Part shown: positions 33,551-43,017 of the stretch, in pieces
How the letters are laid out: every line of letters starts with the position of its first letter
Numbering within the stretch: position 1 is the stretch's first letter
The notes under the pieces: generated by a model
Databases searched by the model: none
The model's input: the letters and a program-made list of their open reading frames with translations, nothing else
What the model was told of the DNA's origin: nothing
Source: JAYRZB01 sp041916675
Lineage (GTDB): Bacteria; Pseudomonadota; Alphaproteobacteria; Rhizobiales; Devosiaceae
Assembly: GCA_041916675.1 (NCBI GenBank)
Contig: JAYRZB010000003.1
Location: 341,553-405,552 of the forward strand
DNA length: 64,000 nucleotides
Direction of reading: 5' to 3'
Translations under genes and position numbers: made by a program

Positions 33551-34498
33551 ATGACGACCCTACTGGTCAGCCAGCGCAATTTTGAAAGCCATGTTACGCC
33601 CGAGGGCCACGCAGAACGGCCCGACCGTATCCGCGCGGTGGATGAGGCACTGGCGCGCCCGGCATTCGATGACCTGGTGCGGCGCGATGCGCCATCTGGT
33701 GACCTGATGCTGGCCGAACTGGTGCATTCGAAGACCTATCTCGAACTGTTGCGCAAGCACCGGCCGGCGGAAGGGATTGGCCAGCTCGATCCGGATACAT
33801 TCATTTCGTCAGGCTCGATGGATGCGGCGGCAACCGGATTGGGCGGGGCGATGCTGGCGCTCGATGCGGTGGTGCTGGGCGAGGTGGACAATGCGTTCTG
33901 CGCCATCCGCCCGCCGGGGCACCATGCCGAAATCGACCGGCCGATGGGGTTCTGCCTGATCAACACCATTGCCATCCTGGCGCGGCTGGCGCAGCGCAAG
34001 CATGGGGCAGAGCGCATCGCTATCATTGATTTTGATGTGCACCACGGCAACGGCACGCAGGATATCTTCAAGGATGACCCGAGCGTGTTCTATGCCTCGA
34101 GCCACCAGATGCCGCTCTACCCCGGCACCGGGGCCCCGCACGAAACCGGGGTGGGCAATATCGTGAACACGCCGCTGGCCCCGTTCAGCGGCGGGGCGGA
34201 AATGCGCGAGGCCTATAAAGGCACCATCCTGCCGGCGCTCAACGATTTTGCCCCTGACATCATCCTGATCTCGGCCGGGTTCGACGCGCATGAGCGCGAC
34301 CCGCTGGCGCAGCTGAACTGGGATGCCGAGGACTTCGCCTGGCTGACCGGCAAGCTGATGGACCTGGCCGGTCGGCGGGCCGATAACCGGATCGTGTCTT
34401 TGCTCGAAGGCGGATATGATCGCAAAGGGCTCGCCGAAGGGGTGACAAGCCATGTGGCAATGCTAAAAGACGGCACCTTCTTACCGCCCGGAGTCTAG
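33551..34498 (+). CDS. Histone deacetylase-like amidohydrolase (class II type)
   Basis: 315 residues from ATG 33551. The frame is open far upstream, but that part is antisense to tsaC. RPPGHHAEIDRPMGFC carries the paired catalytic His, IDFDVHHGNGTQ the zinc Asp/His, SAGFDAHERDPL the second zinc Asp, and LEGGYD the Tyr loop. It removes acyl groups from amines such as acetylated polyamines or lysines. It lies 10 nt upstream of xseB, an arrangement common in Hyphomicrobiales. Confidence 0.94.
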   Translation: MTTLLVSQRNFESHVTPEGHAERPDRIRAVDEALARPAFDDLVRRDAPSGDLMLAELVHSKTYLELLRKHRPAEGIGQLDPDTFISSGSMDAAATGLGGAMLALDAVVLGEVDNAFCAIRPPGHHAEIDRPMGFCLINTIAILARLAQRKHGAERIAIIDFDVHHGNGTQDIFKDDPSVFYASSHQMPLYPGTGAPHETGVGNIVNTPLAPFSGGAEMREAYKGTILPALNDFAPDIILISAGFDAHERDPLAQLNWDAEDFAWLTGKLMDLAGRRADNRIVSLLEGGYDRKGLAEGVTSHVAMLKDGTFLPPGV

Positions 34499-34508
34499 AG
34501 GACGCGCC

Positions 34509-34751
34509 ATGGCCGATATCACCGACGTCAAATCGATGAGCTTTGAGCAGGCGCTCAATGAGCTGGAGCAGATCGTGGCCAAGCTCGAAGGCGGCAAGGC
34601 GCCGCTGGCTGAATCGATCTCGATCTACGAGCGTGGCGAAGCGCTGAAAAACCATTGCGAAACGCTGCTCAAGACGGCGGAAGCCCGGATCGAAAAGATC
34701 ACCCTGTCGCGCGATGGCAAGGCCACCGGCACCGAACCCCTGGACGCCTGA
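34509..34751 (+). CDS. xseB: Exodeoxyribonuclease VII small subunit
   Basis: 80 residues. SFEQALNELEQIVAKLEGG and LAESISIYERGEAL are the diagnostic two-helix signature. It pairs with XseA (not in the window) to degrade single-stranded DNA. It lies between the HDAC-like and SCO genes, 2 nt before the latter. Confidence 0.97.
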   Translation: MADITDVKSMSFEQALNELEQIVAKLEGGKAPLAESISIYERGEALKNHCETLLKTAEARIEKITLSRDGKATGTEPLDA

Positions 34752-34753
34752 GC

Positions 34754-35356
34754 ATGGCCGAAACCGCATCGCCCGGCCTGCGCCGGTTCCGCATGATCCT
34801 TTGGGTGCTGGTGGCGCTGGCCGCGCTGGCAGCCACGGCGCTGTTCGTGTTCAAGCCCCCTGCCCGGCCCATTGGCATTGCCAGTGCCGAGTTCACCATG
34901 AACTCGACGGCGGGCGGCACCTTTACCAAGGCGAACCTGAAGGGCGCGCCGACGCTGATCTTTTTCGGCTACACGTTCTGCCCCGATGTGTGCCCGACGA
35001 CGCTATCGGAAATGACGGCGCTGCGCGATGAGCTGAAGCTGACGCCGGACCAGTTGCGGATTGTGTTTGCCTCGGTTGACCCGCAGCGCGATACGCTCGA
35101 GGCGCTCAAGCTCTACCTTTCGTCATTCACTGGCGTCGAGGGCCTGACCGGTACCGAGGAAGAGGTCGAAATCGCCAAGGCAGCCTTCGGGGTCTATTCC
35201 AAGAAGGGCGAGGACGATGGCAGCGGCACCTATCTGGTGGACCACACGGCAACCACGTTCATGATCGACGCAGAGGGCGCGTTCGTGGGCACGATTGCCT
35301 ATGGCGAGGACACGGAAACGGCCAAGGCCAAGATCGCGCGCCTGGCCGGGCTATGA
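34754..35356 (+). CDS. SCO1/SenC family copper chaperone
   Basis: 200 residues from ATG 34754. One N-terminal membrane anchor (MILWVLVALAALAATALFVF), then a thioredoxin fold with GYTFCPDVCPTTL (CxxxC copper site) and the distal His in LVDHTATTF. It helps load CuA of cytochrome oxidase. Its stop overlaps the tlyA start (ATGA). Confidence 0.95.
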   Translation: MAETASPGLRRFRMILWVLVALAALAATALFVFKPPARPIGIASAEFTMNSTAGGTFTKANLKGAPTLIFFGYTFCPDVCPTTLSEMTALRDELKLTPDQLRIVFASVDPQRDTLEALKLYLSSFTGVEGLTGTEEEVEIAKAAFGVYSKKGEDDGSGTYLVDHTATTFMIDAEGAFVGTIAYGEDTETAKAKIARLAGL

Positions 35357-36117
35357 GCAACCGCATGCGGCTCGACCAGGCGCTGGAACAGCGCCGCCTG
35401 CTGCCGAGCCGCGCCCGGGCCCGTGACGCCATTCTGCGCGGCACAGTGACGGTGAATGGCGAAAAAGCCATCAAACCCAACCAGATGGTGAACCAGGACG
35501 ATGTGCTGGCCCTGGCCGATCCGGCGGCAAACTATGTGTCGCGGGCGGCGCTGAAGCTGATCGCCGGGCTGGACGCGGGCCAGATTGCGGTTGAGGGCAC
35601 AACGTGCCTCGATGCGGGCTCATCGACCGGTGGGTTTTCACAGGTGTTGATGGAGCGCGGGGCGGCAAAGATTTACGCCGTCGATGTGGGGCACGACCAG
35701 TTGCACCCGCGTCTGCGCAATTCGAACCGCGTGGTGTCGATGGAGGGGCAGAACGTCAAAGAGTTGACGGCGGTGCTGATCCCCGAGCCGATTGACCTGT
35801 TGGTCTGCGACATCAGCTTTGTATCGGTGGTCAAGGTTCTGGGCGCGCCGCTAGCGCTGTGCCGACCCGGTGCGGATGCGGTGGTTTTGATCAAACCGCA
35901 GTTCGAGGTGGGGCGCGAGAATGTGGGCAAGGGCGGGGTGGTGACCGACCCCGGAGCCATTGCCGGGGCGGTCGAGGCCGTGATCGCCTTCATGGTGGAT
36001 CAGGGCTTTGCGCACCGGCTCTCCATCCCCTCCCCGATTGCGGGCGGGGACGGGAATACCGAAACGGTGGCGATTTTCCACAAATCGGCTGAGCTTGTTG
36101 CAGCCGCAATCGGCTGA
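35353..36117 (+). CDS. tlyA: TlyA-family rRNA (cytidine-2'-O)-methyltransferase
   Basis: 254 residues. N-terminal S4 RNA-binding domain (1-62; MRLDQALEQRRLLPSRARA), then an FtsJ-type methyltransferase domain with CLDAGSSTGGFSQVLMERGA (SAM motif) and LLVCDISFVSV, and the late KPQFEVGRE. The family modifies 16S/23S rRNA and was once called haemolysin. Translationally coupled to the SCO gene. Confidence 0.94.
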   Translation: MSNRMRLDQALEQRRLLPSRARARDAILRGTVTVNGEKAIKPNQMVNQDDVLALADPAANYVSRAALKLIAGLDAGQIAVEGTTCLDAGSSTGGFSQVLMERGAAKIYAVDVGHDQLHPRLRNSNRVVSMEGQNVKELTAVLIPEPIDLLVCDISFVSVVKVLGAPLALCRPGADAVVLIKPQFEVGRENVGKGGVVTDPGAIAGAVEAVIAFMVDQGFAHRLSIPSPIAGGDGNTETVAIFHKSAELVAAAIG

Positions 36118-36160
36118 TAGGCGTTAAGCTTTTACACAACCAGAAAACACAGGTGCGGCA

Positions 36161-37150
36161 ATGGAATACCGTCGATTGGGCAAATCTGGCCTGAAGGTCA
36201 GCGAATTCTCGTTCGGCTCGTGGGTGACGTTCAGCAAGCAGGTCGACCAGGCCGATGCGCGCAAGCTGATGACCCATGCCTATGACAATGGCATCAACTT
36301 TTTCGACAATGCCGAAGGATATGAAGCCGGTGCTTCGGAAACCCTGATGGGCGAGGCGCTGGCCAAGCTCAAGTGGAGCCGGGACAGCTATATCGTTTCG
36401 TCAAAAGTGTTCTGGGGCGGAAGCAAGCCCACACAGAAGGGCCTGTCGCGCAAGCATGTGACCGATGCGGCGCATGCGGCGCTCAAGCGCCTGCAGGTTG
36501 AGTATCTCGATCTCTATTTCTGCCACCGGCCCGACATTGATACCCCGGTTGAGGAAACCGTGCGGGCGATGAACGACCTGATCAGCCAGGGCAAGATTTT
36601 GTACTGGGGCACTTCGGAATGGAGCGCCCAGCAGCTGACGGAAGCCTGGGGCGTGGCGCGGGCCAACAACCTGGTGCCACCGACGATGGAACAGCCCGAA
36701 TACAACATGTTCAACCGTAAGAAGGTGGAAGCGGACTATCTGCCGCTTTATGACCTTTTTGGGCTCGGCACCACCATCTGGTCGCCGCTGGCCTCAGGGC
36801 TGTTGACGGGCAAATACAACAACGGCATTCCCGCCGACAGCCGCATGAGCCTGCCCGGCTATGAATGGCTGCGGGCGCGGCTGGAAAGCGAAGAAGGCGC
36901 GGCCAAGCTCAGCAAGGTCAAGGAGCTCGCCAAGCTTGCCGATGCGGTGGGGATTTCGCTGACGCATCTGGCGCTGCTCTGGTGCCTGCGCACCCCGCAT
37001 GTATCGACGGTGATCCTTGGGGCATCGCGCCTGAGCCAGCTTGAGGACAACCTGGCTGCGCTCAAGCACAAGGACAAGCTGACCGCCGATGTGATCGCCA
37101 GGATCGAGGCGATCCTGCAGAACGAGCCGGAAGCCCCGCAGCGCTTCTGA
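36161..37150 (+). CDS. Aldo/keto reductase (Kv-beta/YghZ-like)
   Basis: 329 residues. TIM-barrel oxidoreductase with the catalytic tetrad Asp and Tyr in FFDNAEGYEAGASE, Lys in VSSKVFW and His in YFCHRPD. The NADPH-binding C-terminal SRLSQLEDNLAAL is present. Closest in layout to Kv-beta-like and MgrA/YghZ proteins that reduce aldehydes. It stands alone between tlyA and aroC. Confidence 0.93.
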   Translation: MEYRRLGKSGLKVSEFSFGSWVTFSKQVDQADARKLMTHAYDNGINFFDNAEGYEAGASETLMGEALAKLKWSRDSYIVSSKVFWGGSKPTQKGLSRKHVTDAAHAALKRLQVEYLDLYFCHRPDIDTPVEETVRAMNDLISQGKILYWGTSEWSAQQLTEAWGVARANNLVPPTMEQPEYNMFNRKKVEADYLPLYDLFGLGTTIWSPLASGLLTGKYNNGIPADSRMSLPGYEWLRARLESEEGAAKLSKVKELAKLADAVGISLTHLALLWCLRTPHVSTVILGASRLSQLEDNLAALKHKDKLTADVIARIEAILQNEPEAPQRF

Positions 37151-37152
37151 GG

Positions 37153-38259
37153 CTAAAACCCAACCCCGCCATCGCGGCCCATCTGGCCGCGGTGGCGGAG
37201 GAAATGATCGGCCAGAACTACAGCCATCATGGCCTCGCCCACCGGCACGGCGCGGATGCCGACGCAGGGATCGTGGCGGCCCTTGGTGATGATATCGGTG
37301 TCCTCGTTTTCTACCGTGACCGTCTGGCGCGGGGTAAGGATCGACGAGGTCGGCTTGACCGCAAAGCGCACCACCACCGGATCGCCATTGGAAATGCCGC
37401 CCAGAATGCCCCCGGCATGGTTGGACAGGAAATAGGGCGCGGTCTTGCCCGCGCGCATTTGATCGGCGTTTTCAACGCCGGTGAGGCTGGCCGCTTCCAT
37501 GCCCGCGCCGATTTCGACGCCCTTGACGGCGTTGATCGACATCATGGCCGATGCCAGATCTGAACTGAGCTTGCCATAGATGGGCGCGCCCCAGCCCGGC
37601 GGCACACCCTCGGCGACAACCTCGATGACCGCGCCAACCGATGAGCCGGCCTTGCGGATGCCATCGAGATAAACTTCCCAGTCGGCGGCGGCCTTGGGAT
37701 CGGCGCAGAAGAAGGGGTTCTGATCGACCTCGGCCCAATCGAAATTGTCATAGTTGATCTTGTGCGGCCCGATCTGGACCAGCGAGGCGCGGATCCTGAC
37801 CTGCGGAATCACCAGTTTGGCGACGGCGCCGGCGGCAACGCGCGCGGCAGTTTCGCGTGCCGAGGAGCGGCCGCCACCGCGATAGTCGCGGATGCCGTAT
37901 TTCTGGTCATAGGTGAAATCGGCGTGGCCGGGACGGTATTTGTCACGGATATCGCCATAGTCCTTGGAGCGCTGATCGGTGTTTTCGATCATCAGCGAAA
38001 TCGGCGTGCCGGTGGTGCGCAGCCCATCGGTGCGCTCGTCCTCGAAGGTACCGGAGAGAATCTTGACCAGATCGTCTTCGCGGCGCTGCGTGGTGAAGCG
38101 CGATTGGCCGGGCTTGCGGCGATCAAGATCACGCTGGATGATCTCGGCGCTGATCGGCAGGCCGGCGGGGCAGCCATCGATCACCACCCCGAGCGCGGGC
38201 CCGTGGCTTTCGCCCCACGTGGTGAAGCGGAAAAGATGTCCGAATGTATTGAACGACAT
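37153..38259 (-). CDS. aroC: Chorismate synthase
   Basis: 368 residues. Converts EPSP to chorismate using reduced FMN. HLFRFTTWGESHGPALG, RKPGQSRFTTQR, RPGHADFTYDQKYGIRDYRGGGRSSARETA-type blocks, SNHAGGILGGIS and GRHDPCVGIRAVPVGEAM are the complete signature set. Last step of the shikimate pathway. It sits downstream of the histidine phosphatase gene. Confidence 0.97.
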   Translation of the reverse strand: MSFNTFGHLFRFTTWGESHGPALGVVIDGCPAGLPISAEIIQRDLDRRKPGQSRFTTQRREDDLVKILSGTFEDERTDGLRTTGTPISLMIENTDQRSKDYGDIRDKYRPGHADFTYDQKYGIRDYRGGGRSSARETAARVAAGAVAKLVIPQVRIRASLVQIGPHKINYDNFDWAEVDQNPFFCADPKAAADWEVYLDGIRKAGSSVGAVIEVVAEGVPPGWGAPIYGKLSSDLASAMMSINAVKGVEIGAGMEAASLTGVENADQMRAGKTAPYFLSNHAGGILGGISNGDPVVVRFAVKPTSSILTPRQTVTVENEDTDIITKGRHDPCVGIRAVPVGEAMMAVVLADHFLRHRGQMGRDGGVGF

Positions 38260-38319
38260 GGCGCGCCCTCAGCTTGCCCGCTTTCTAGGGAGCGGGGAGG
38301 GTTCCGTCAATCGTGGTGG

Positions 38320-38940
38320 TCAGACACCACCGCCCTCGATGAACTCGAGGACGCCGTGCTGGAAGTGCATGATGACATCCTGCGGCGGGGTCCAGTTCAT
38401 GACCTGGTCGCGGGGGGCGTTTTCGATGAGGGCGCGCAGGGTGCGGGCGACGCCGCCGTGGGAAACGACGACGGCGGGGCCCCTGAGCTTTTCGCCGAAT
38501 GCCACGAGGCGGCGGGCGACGTCGTCGTAGTTTTCGCCCTGATCGGGGCGGAAGTGCCAGTAGCTGGCATCGCGCGAGCCCGGCGCGGCGGCAATGCCGG
38601 GCGGCAGTTCGTCGAACAGGCGGCCTTCCAGCGCCCCGAAGGAAATTTCAACGAGGAGCGGATCGAACTGCACCTCGGGCAAGGGCTCAGCGAACCCTGC
38701 GCGGATGCGCTCCATGGTCTGGCGGGTGCGGGTGAGCGGGGAGGCGTGCCATTCGAACCGGGCCGGATCGATGCCGCGCTCACGGAAGGTGGCGGCAAGG
38801 GCACGGCCATTGGCACTGGCCTGCCCTTCGCCCTTGGCGTTGAGCGGAATATCCTGCCGACCCTGGTAGCGCCGTTCGGCGTTCCAGGGGGTCTCACCGT
38901 GCCGGATGAAATAGAGTTCCGGCCAGACCAGTTGCGGCAT
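38320..38940 (-). CDS. Histidine phosphatase family protein
   Basis: 206 residues from ATG 38940 (GGGAA upstream). FIRHGETPWNAERRYQG is the RHG phosphohistidine motif, ASPLTRTRQTME the second Arg, FGALEGRL the acid/base Glu region and VVVSHGGVARTL the second catalytic His. Phosphoglycerate-mutase-like phosphatase of unknown substrate. It lies 25 nt after fabI, and the fabI-phosphatase-aroC order is typical of Hyphomicrobiales. Confidence 0.92.
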   Translation of the reverse strand: MPQLVWPELYFIRHGETPWNAERRYQGRQDIPLNAKGEGQASANGRALAATFRERGIDPARFEWHASPLTRTRQTMERIRAGFAEPLPEVQFDPLLVEISFGALEGRLFDELPPGIAAAPGSRDASYWHFRPDQGENYDDVARRLVAFGEKLRGPAVVVSHGGVARTLRALIENAPRDQVMNWTPPQDVIMHFQHGVLEFIEGGGV

Positions 38941-38965
38941 GACGTGTTCCCGGGTGCTGGGCCGA

Positions 38966-39769
38966 TCAGGCCTGCGGTGCGTCCTCATCCATCAGCTTCA
39001 TGCCGACGACGTTAAAGCCGGCATCGACGTGATGGATTTCGCCCGACACGCCGGCCGAAAGGTCGGAGAGGAAATAAAGCGCGGAGCCACCGACATCCTC
39101 GATGGTGACATTGCGGCGGAGCGCGGCATTGGCCTCCTGCCAGTGCAGCATGTCGCGCAGGCCGGAAATGCCGGAGGCAGCCAGGGTCTTGATGGCGCCA
39201 GCCGAGATGGCGTTGACGCGGATATTGCCCTTGCCCAGATCAACGGCCAGATAGCGGACCGACGCTTCGAGCGCGGCCTTGGCAACGCCCATGACGTTGT
39301 AGTTGGGCACGTACTTTTCGGCGCCATAGTAGGTGAGCGTCAAAAGCGAGCCGCCGTTGGGCATGAGCTTTTCGGCGCGCTTGGCCACGGCGGTGAACGA
39401 ATAGACCGAGATGTTCATGGTCAATTCGAAATTGGCGGCGGTGGTATCGATGTAGCGGCCTTCGAGCTCTTCCTTGTTGGAAAAGCCGATGGCGTGGACG
39501 AGGAAATCGATGCTGCCCCAGCGCTTTTCGATCTGGGCGAAGGTTTCGTCCATGGCGGCGTCGTTGGTGACATCGCACTCGACGACGAAATCGGAACCGA
39601 GTTCGGCGGCCAGCGGATCGATGCGCTTCTTGAGCGCTTCGCCCTGATAGGAGAGTGCGATCTCGGCGCCCTGAGCATGCAGCGCCTTGGCAATTCCCCA
39701 GGCGATGGAGCGATTGTTGGCCACGCCCATGATCAGGCCGCGCTTACCGGCCATCAATCCTTGCGACAT
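38966..39769 (-). CDS. fabI: Enoyl-ACP reductase (NADH) FabI
   Basis: 267 residues from ATG 39769; the upstream open frame is antisense to the next gene. LIMGVANNRSIAWGIAKAL binds NADH, and YNVMGVAKAAL carries the Tyr-x6-Lys pair of the FabI family. SAGAIKTLAASGI follows, and the N-terminal ALSYQGE segment is typical. It performs the last reduction in each fatty-acid elongation round. Confidence 0.96.
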   Translation of the reverse strand: MSQGLMAGKRGLIMGVANNRSIAWGIAKALHAQGAEIALSYQGEALKKRIDPLAAELGSDFVVECDVTNDAAMDETFAQIEKRWGSIDFLVHAIGFSNKEELEGRYIDTTAANFELTMNISVYSFTAVAKRAEKLMPNGGSLLTLTYYGAEKYVPNYNVMGVAKAALEASVRYLAVDLGKGNIRVNAISAGAIKTLAASGISGLRDMLHWQEANAALRRNVTIEDVGGSALYFLSDLSAGVSGEIHHVDAGFNVVGMKLMDEDAPQA

Positions 39770-39875
39770 CAGATTTTTCCTTGTTTGCCGTCGTCGGACC
39801 GGTTGTGGCACAGGGGCCGGAATGGGGCAAGTTCTCCCTTTCCGGCCTGTGAACTTGCCACTATGGTCGCCCGCC

Positions 39876-41282
39876 ATGAGCATGACCAACGACGCGCTTT
39901 TTGCAGCCCTGAACAGTATTTGCGGCACCGTGATTACGGCGCCCGGCGACATGGCGCGGTTCATCGATGAACCACGGCGGCGCTTCCACACCGGGGCGCG
40001 GGCCGTGGTGCAACCGCGCAGCGTTGCCGAGGTGCAGGCGGTGATGCGGCTGGCCCATGAGCATGGGGTGGCGGTGATTCCGCAGGGTGGCAATACCGGG
40101 CTGGTCGGCGGGCAGGTGCCGCTGAGCGGGCACGAAGTGATTGTGAACCTGAGCAAGTTGCGCGCGGTGCGGCAGCTCGATGCCGATGCTGGGTATATGA
40201 CCGTCGAGGCTGGGCTGACCCTGCAGCAGGCCCATGAGGCCGCCGAGGCGGCGGGAGCGATGTTTCCCTTGTGGATTGCCAGCCAGGGTTCGGCCCAGAT
40301 CGGGGGCGTATTGAGCTCGAATGCCGGGGGCGTGCAGGTGCTGGCCTATGGCAATGCCCGCGACCTCTGCCTCGGGGTGGAAGCGGTGCTGGCGGACGGG
40401 CGGCTCTACAATGGGCTGAACGCGCTCAAGAAAGACAATACCGGTTATGACCTGAAAGACCTGCTGGTGGGGGCCGAGGGCACGCTGGGGATTATCACGG
40501 CGGCGACACTGAAGCTTTACCCCAGCCCAGAAGGCCACGAGACGGCGATTGCCAATGTGGCATCGCCTGCCGATGCGCTGACGCTGTTCTATGGAATGCG
40601 CGAGCGGGCGGGCGGGCGGCTGACGGCGTTTGAGCTGATGCCGCGTTTTGGGATCGACATGCTGCTGACCCACAGCATGCTCGACCGCGACCCGACAACG
40701 AGCCTGTCGCCCTGGTATGTGCTGATCGAGATTTCGCGGCCCAAGGGGGCGGCGGCGGGCGCATTGCAGGATGGGCTGGAAGCAGCGTTCGAAGCCGGCA
40801 CGGTGAGCGATGCGGTGATCGCTGAATCGCTCTCGGACCGGGCGCGGATGTGGACGGCGCGGGAGAGCATGTCGGAAGTGCAATCGCGCGAGGGCGCATC
40901 GATCAAGCACGATGTATCGGTGCCGGTGGCCAAGGTGCCGGAGCTGCTGGAGGCCGGGATTGCGGCGGTCGAGGCGCTGGTGCCGGGCATTCGCCCCTGC
41001 CCGTTTGGCCACATGGGGGATGGCAATATCCACTTCAACCTGACCCAGCCGGTGGGGGCAGACCCAAAGGCGTTCATGGCCGGGGCGGAGCCGGTGCATG
41101 CCGTGCTCTATGAGATTGTGCTGCGACTGGGCGGTTCGGTTTCGGCTGAGCATGGGATCGGGCAGCTCAAGACCGGCTTGCTCAAACAGGTGAAGGACCC
41201 GGTGGCGCTGGAGATAATGCGGGCGATCAAGGGCGCGCTCGACCCCAAGGGCATTCTCAACCCAGGCAAGGTGCTGGGCTAG
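39876..41282 (+). CDS. FAD-binding oxidase (D-2-hydroxyacid / D-2-hydroxyglutarate dehydrogenase-like)
   Basis: 468 residues from ATG 39876. Vanillyl-alcohol-oxidase fold: PCMH FAD domain with VIPQGGNTGLVGGQVPLSG, GAMFPLWIASQGSAQIGG and NNTGYDLKDLLVGAEGTLG-like text, then the C-terminal HFNL block in GHMGDGNIHFNLTQP and the Glu/His pair in SAEHGIGQLK. It oxidises a D-2-hydroxyacid, passing electrons to an acceptor. Monocistronic; ends convergently with the SRAP gene (4-nt overlap). Confidence 0.92.
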   Translation: MSMTNDALFAALNSICGTVITAPGDMARFIDEPRRRFHTGARAVVQPRSVAEVQAVMRLAHEHGVAVIPQGGNTGLVGGQVPLSGHEVIVNLSKLRAVRQLDADAGYMTVEAGLTLQQAHEAAEAAGAMFPLWIASQGSAQIGGVLSSNAGGVQVLAYGNARDLCLGVEAVLADGRLYNGLNALKKDNTGYDLKDLLVGAEGTLGIITAATLKLYPSPEGHETAIANVASPADALTLFYGMRERAGGRLTAFELMPRFGIDMLLTHSMLDRDPTTSLSPWYVLIEISRPKGAAAGALQDGLEAAFEAGTVSDAVIAESLSDRARMWTARESMSEVQSREGASIKHDVSVPVAKVPELLEAGIAAVEALVPGIRPCPFGHMGDGNIHFNLTQPVGADPKAFMAGAEPVHAVLYEIVLRLGGSVSAEHGIGQLKTGLLKQVKDPVALEIMRAIKGALDPKGILNPGKVLG

Positions 41283-42013
41283 AACAGGTCCATCTGGCCG
41301 CCTGCCCGCCTGGGCTTGGGCTTTTCGGCGTGGGCGGACGGTTCGAGAGTGATCGGTTCGATCAGGCCCGGATCATCATCTCGAGCGGAATTGACCCGGG
41401 TGGAGACCGGGTGGGATTTGACGCTGCCCGGCGGCAGGGGCAGGGCCAGTTGCAGGGCGGCCCTGGCGTTTACCTCGCGGGTGTTGAGCCATTCATCGAC
41501 CTTGTCCATCGGCAGGATGGCGGGCATGCGGTCGTGGATATAGGCGACATCGGGATTGGCGCTGGTGGTGATGAGCGCGGTGGTATCGATCTCTTCGCCG
41601 TTGGGGCCATGCCAGTTGGAATAAAGCCCGGCCAGAACCATGGGCTGATCATCGACGAGCGTGATGTAGTAGGGCTGCTTTTTCTTGTCGGGCCCGGTGT
41701 GCCATTCGTAATAGCCGCTGACCGGAACGATGCATCGCTGGTTCTTGAGGGCATCGCGGAAGGCGGGCTTTTCGGCCATCGATTCGGCACGGGCGTTGAC
41801 CAGCAGGGGGAACTCGCGCGGGTCCTTGACCCAGTGCGGTACGAAGCCCCAGCGGGCGAGCTGGGCGGTACGCTGGCCGTTCTGCTCCCAGATGGTGACG
41901 ATGGGCTGGGTGGGGGCGACGTTGAAGCGCTCGGGAAACCCGATCTGGTTCGTGACCTTGAACAGTTCGAGCATAGCTTCGGGCGGCAGGGTGGCTGCGT
42001 AACGGCCGCACAT
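41279..42013 (-). CDS. SRAP-domain protein (YedK/HMCES family)
   Basis: 244 residues. Start at ATG 42013, preceded by AAAGGAG; it puts the catalytic Cys at position 2 (MCGRY), as the family requires. FNVAPTQP, LLVNARAES (active Asn), SGYYEWH (active Glu) and HDRMPAIL (active His) are all present. SRAP proteins crosslink to abasic sites in single-stranded DNA to shield them during replication. The C-terminal ~35 residues are a Pro/Lys tail. Divergent from the NUDIX gene. Confidence 0.95.
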   Translation of the reverse strand: MCGRYAATLPPEAMLELFKVTNQIGFPERFNVAPTQPIVTIWEQNGQRTAQLARWGFVPHWVKDPREFPLLVNARAESMAEKPAFRDALKNQRCIVPVSGYYEWHTGPDKKKQPYYITLVDDQPMVLAGLYSNWHGPNGEEIDTTALITTSANPDVAYIHDRMPAILPMDKVDEWLNTREVNARAALQLALPLPPGSVKSHPVSTRVNSARDDDPGLIEPITLEPSAHAEKPKPRRAGGQMDLF

Positions 42014-42043
42014 GGCGATCTCCTTTTGCGCTGAGAAACAGGT

Positions 42044-42490
42044 ATGCTCGCGCATCAGGAATCGCAAACCGAAAAGCCGAAATTGCCGTTGGACGAAGCC
42101 AATGCGGCCAGTGTGGCCATGATTGCGGATGGGCGCGTGCTGCTGATCCAGCGGGCGCGGGCGCCCTATCGCAACCTGTGGACCCTGCCGGGCGGAAAGC
42201 GGGAAACCGGCGAGGCGATTGAGGATTGCGCGAGCCGCGAGATCGGCGAAGAGCTGGGGATGAGGGTAACAGGGCTGGTGCCGGTGTCGGTGGAAACCTT
42301 CGGCAGCGCCGGTGAATGGAAGCTGGCTGTGTTTGCCAGCTGTGAATTTAAAGGCGCCCCAACGCCATCCGATGAGGTTCTGGGATGGCGCTGGTGCACA
42401 GCAAGCGAGGTGGCCGGGCTCAAGACCACGGCGCGGCTGGCGCAGATTGTGGCCGAAGGGTTCAGGCTTTTGGGGCAGGTGCAGAAATGA
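42044..42490 (+). CDS. NUDIX hydrolase
   Basis: 148 residues. The complete Nudix box GX5EX7REUXEEXGU runs from the second Gly of GGKRETGEAIEDCASREIGE to GEELGM. It hydrolyses a nucleoside diphosphate linked to another moiety, and ADGRVLLIQRARAPY with WTLPGG resembles MutT/ADP-ribose types. The divergent promoter is shared with the SRAP gene, pairing two nucleic-acid housekeeping proteins. Confidence 0.92.
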   Translation: MLAHQESQTEKPKLPLDEANAASVAMIADGRVLLIQRARAPYRNLWTLPGGKRETGEAIEDCASREIGEELGMRVTGLVPVSVETFGSAGEWKLAVFASCEFKGAPTPSDEVLGWRWCTASEVAGLKTTARLAQIVAEGFRLLGQVQK

Positions 42491-42534
42491 TGCGCCCGCT
42501 TGCGCGCCGATCCCGGCTTCCGTAGATATCGAGA

Positions 42535-42915
42535 ATGCACCACGCCCGACGCCTTATCGGTCTGCTTTGCCTGACGGCCATGCTGGCTTTTGCACCGCAG
42601 GCAGGCCTGGCGGTCGATCCGCCCTATCAGCGGCAGATGGAACGGCTGGCCGAGATCATGGGCAGCCTCTATTTTCTGCAGCCCCTGTGCAAAACCGGCG
42701 ACGAGGACTGGCGGGCGCAGACGCAGGACCTGATCAATCTCGATGAGCCCGACGAGGATCGCCGCCAGCGGCTGACGGGGGCGTTTAATGCCGGATATTC
42801 GGCCTATTCAAGGCTTTATCGCGTGTGCACCAGTTCGGCCAAGGAGGCGTTCGAGCGGCTCCTGGTGGAAGCGGAAAAAACGGCGCGGGACATCCATACG
42901 CGTTACGCCGAGTGA
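42535..42915 (+). CDS. TIGR02301 family secreted protein
   Basis: 126 residues. Signal peptide 1-26 (LIGLLCLTAMLAFAPQAGLA). The mature part has MGSLYFLQPLCKTGDEDWR and GAFNAGYSAYSRLYRVCTSSA, the conserved pair of Cys regions of the alphaproteobacterial TIGR02301 family. Function unknown. It follows the NUDIX gene by 44 nt. Confidence 0.88.
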   Translation: MHHARRLIGLLCLTAMLAFAPQAGLAVDPPYQRQMERLAEIMGSLYFLQPLCKTGDEDWRAQTQDLINLDEPDEDRRQRLTGAFNAGYSAYSRLYRVCTSSAKEAFERLLVEAEKTARDIHTRYAE

Positions 42916-43017
42916 ATTAAGGATAAATCCAGATATAAAATTAACCTTCCGGTTACTTCTGGCGGACGGTCGGGTACAAGCCATGATACCCCAGACTCAA
43001 GACGCGTGAGTAACCCG